Part shown: positions 63,715 through 64,000 of the stretch, in pieces
Numbering within the stretch: the first letter of the stretch is position 1
Layout: each line of letters starts with the position of its first letter
NCBI RefSeq assembly: GCF_030345335.1
Contig: NZ_JAPVRC010000001.1
Span: forward strand, 186,001-250,000
DNA from: Halobacillus campisalis
GTDB lineage: Bacteria; Bacillota; Bacilli; Bacillales; Halobacillaceae
Length of the DNA stretch: 64,000 nucleotides
Direction: 5' to 3'
Position numbers and translations under genes: made by a program
The notes under the pieces: generated by a model
What the model was told of the DNA's origin: nothing
Seen by the model: the letters and a program-made list of their open reading frames with translations, nothing else
The model's database searches: none

Positions 63715-63982
63715 AATACGGTCTTTCTGGTAATTGCTTTGACTTGGTTACTTAATGAGTTTAATAAAGATGGGGGTGCATCCTACCCTATAGGGTCATG
63801 AGCTAAATAGTGAAGATGCCCACGTGGCAGTAATAGATTTGAATACATCAGGATATCGCTATTTGTGTGATTTAGGAAATCAATGGATTACGCCTATACT
63901 AATTGATCAATAAAGTGAAGATTTCTGGAGTGAAGTACTCAGTGGGTTCTTTCCAGCAGCAAACATACAAGTACAAAACTAA
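63715..63982 (+). pseudogene. Arylamine N-acetyltransferase-like remnant
   Basis: Joined frames read NTVFLVIALTWLLNEFNKDG and ASYPIG, then after a one-base shift near 63794 HELNSEDAHVAVIDLNTSGY, RYLCDLGNQWITPILID, a TAA at 63911-63913, and EDFWSEVLSGFFPAANIQVQ. The DAHVAV...DLG spacing recalls the His and Asp of the NAT/transglutaminase-like catalytic triad; the Cys region is not intact. Frameshift plus stop show it is dead. Family call is from motif memory. Confidence 0.45.
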
Positions 63983-64000
63983 GGGTAAGTATGTGGATAC

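Overview
This window is a chromosomal segment of a Gram-positive, endospore-forming member of the Bacillaceae. The evidence is the gene set and order: spoVS, cotE, spoVK, sirA and tlp are sporulation genes, and the order rny-ymdB-spoVS-tdh-kbl-miaB-ymcA-cotE-mutSL-miaA-hfq-spoVK-hflX-ynbB-glnRA, then lexA/yneB-ynzC-tkt-sirA-yneF-ccdA-ccdC-yneK-acnA-tlp-yneP-yneQ-yneR-plsY-yneT-parEC, then yngJ-I-HA-HB-G-F-E, follows the Bacillus subtilis 168 backbone with the parts between collapsed. The acidic proteins and an OpuF-type osmoprotectant importer suggest a moderately halophilic genus such as Halobacillus. That genus assignment is inference from protein flavour, not a database match.

Layout. 1-19 kb: RNA turnover (3' end of rny, ymdB, ymcA/ricA, hfq), threonine catabolism (tdh-kbl), tRNA modification (miaB, miaA), mismatch repair (mutSL), sporulation (spoVS, cotE, spoVK) and nitrogen control (glnRA with GlnR boxes). 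A divergent XRE regulator sits beside miaA, and four 19-bp operators at an exact 22-bp period lie between them. 19-21 kb: SOS locus with lexA divergent from an operon that has three LexA boxes; the position of the division inhibitor yneA holds only a 31-codon single-span membrane peptide, followed by yneB and ynzC. 21-38 kb: tkt, sirA, yneF, an unidentified HTH gene, ccdA, an orphan MrpB-like gene, ccdC, yneK, aconitase, a thiol-disulfide oxidoreductase, an FbpB-like small basic protein, tlp, a tandem CbbX-type AAA ATPase, yneP-Q, and on the minus strand yneR, yidD, folE2, plsY. An 890-bp gene-free stretch after aconitase holds an inverted pair of long palindromic repeats.

38-54 kb: oxidative pentose phosphate genes zwf and gnd, then a decayed stretch (41.4-43.4 kb) with remnants of VOC, zinc-ribbon/DUF4352, membrane, GNAT and histidine-phosphatase genes, then a cyclase-family hydrolase, an AI-2E family transporter, opuFA-opuFB, yneT and parE-parC. 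parE has its own LexA box inside the promoter spacer, so topoisomerase IV appears to be in the SOS regulon with yneAB-ynzC and lexA. 53.5-62 kb: a TetR regulator and a seven-gene leucine/isovalerate degradation operon (acyl-CoA dehydrogenase, acyl-CoA synthetase, biotin carboxylase, biotin carrier, HMG-CoA lyase, enoyl-CoA hydratase, carboxyltransferase), with an 18-bp palindromic operator ahead of it. 62-64 kb: small membrane proteins (DUF6366-, DUF3953-, DUF4181-like) among pseudogenes, an actively decaying accessory patch. No rRNA, tRNA, CRISPR array, prophage or intact transposase was seen.
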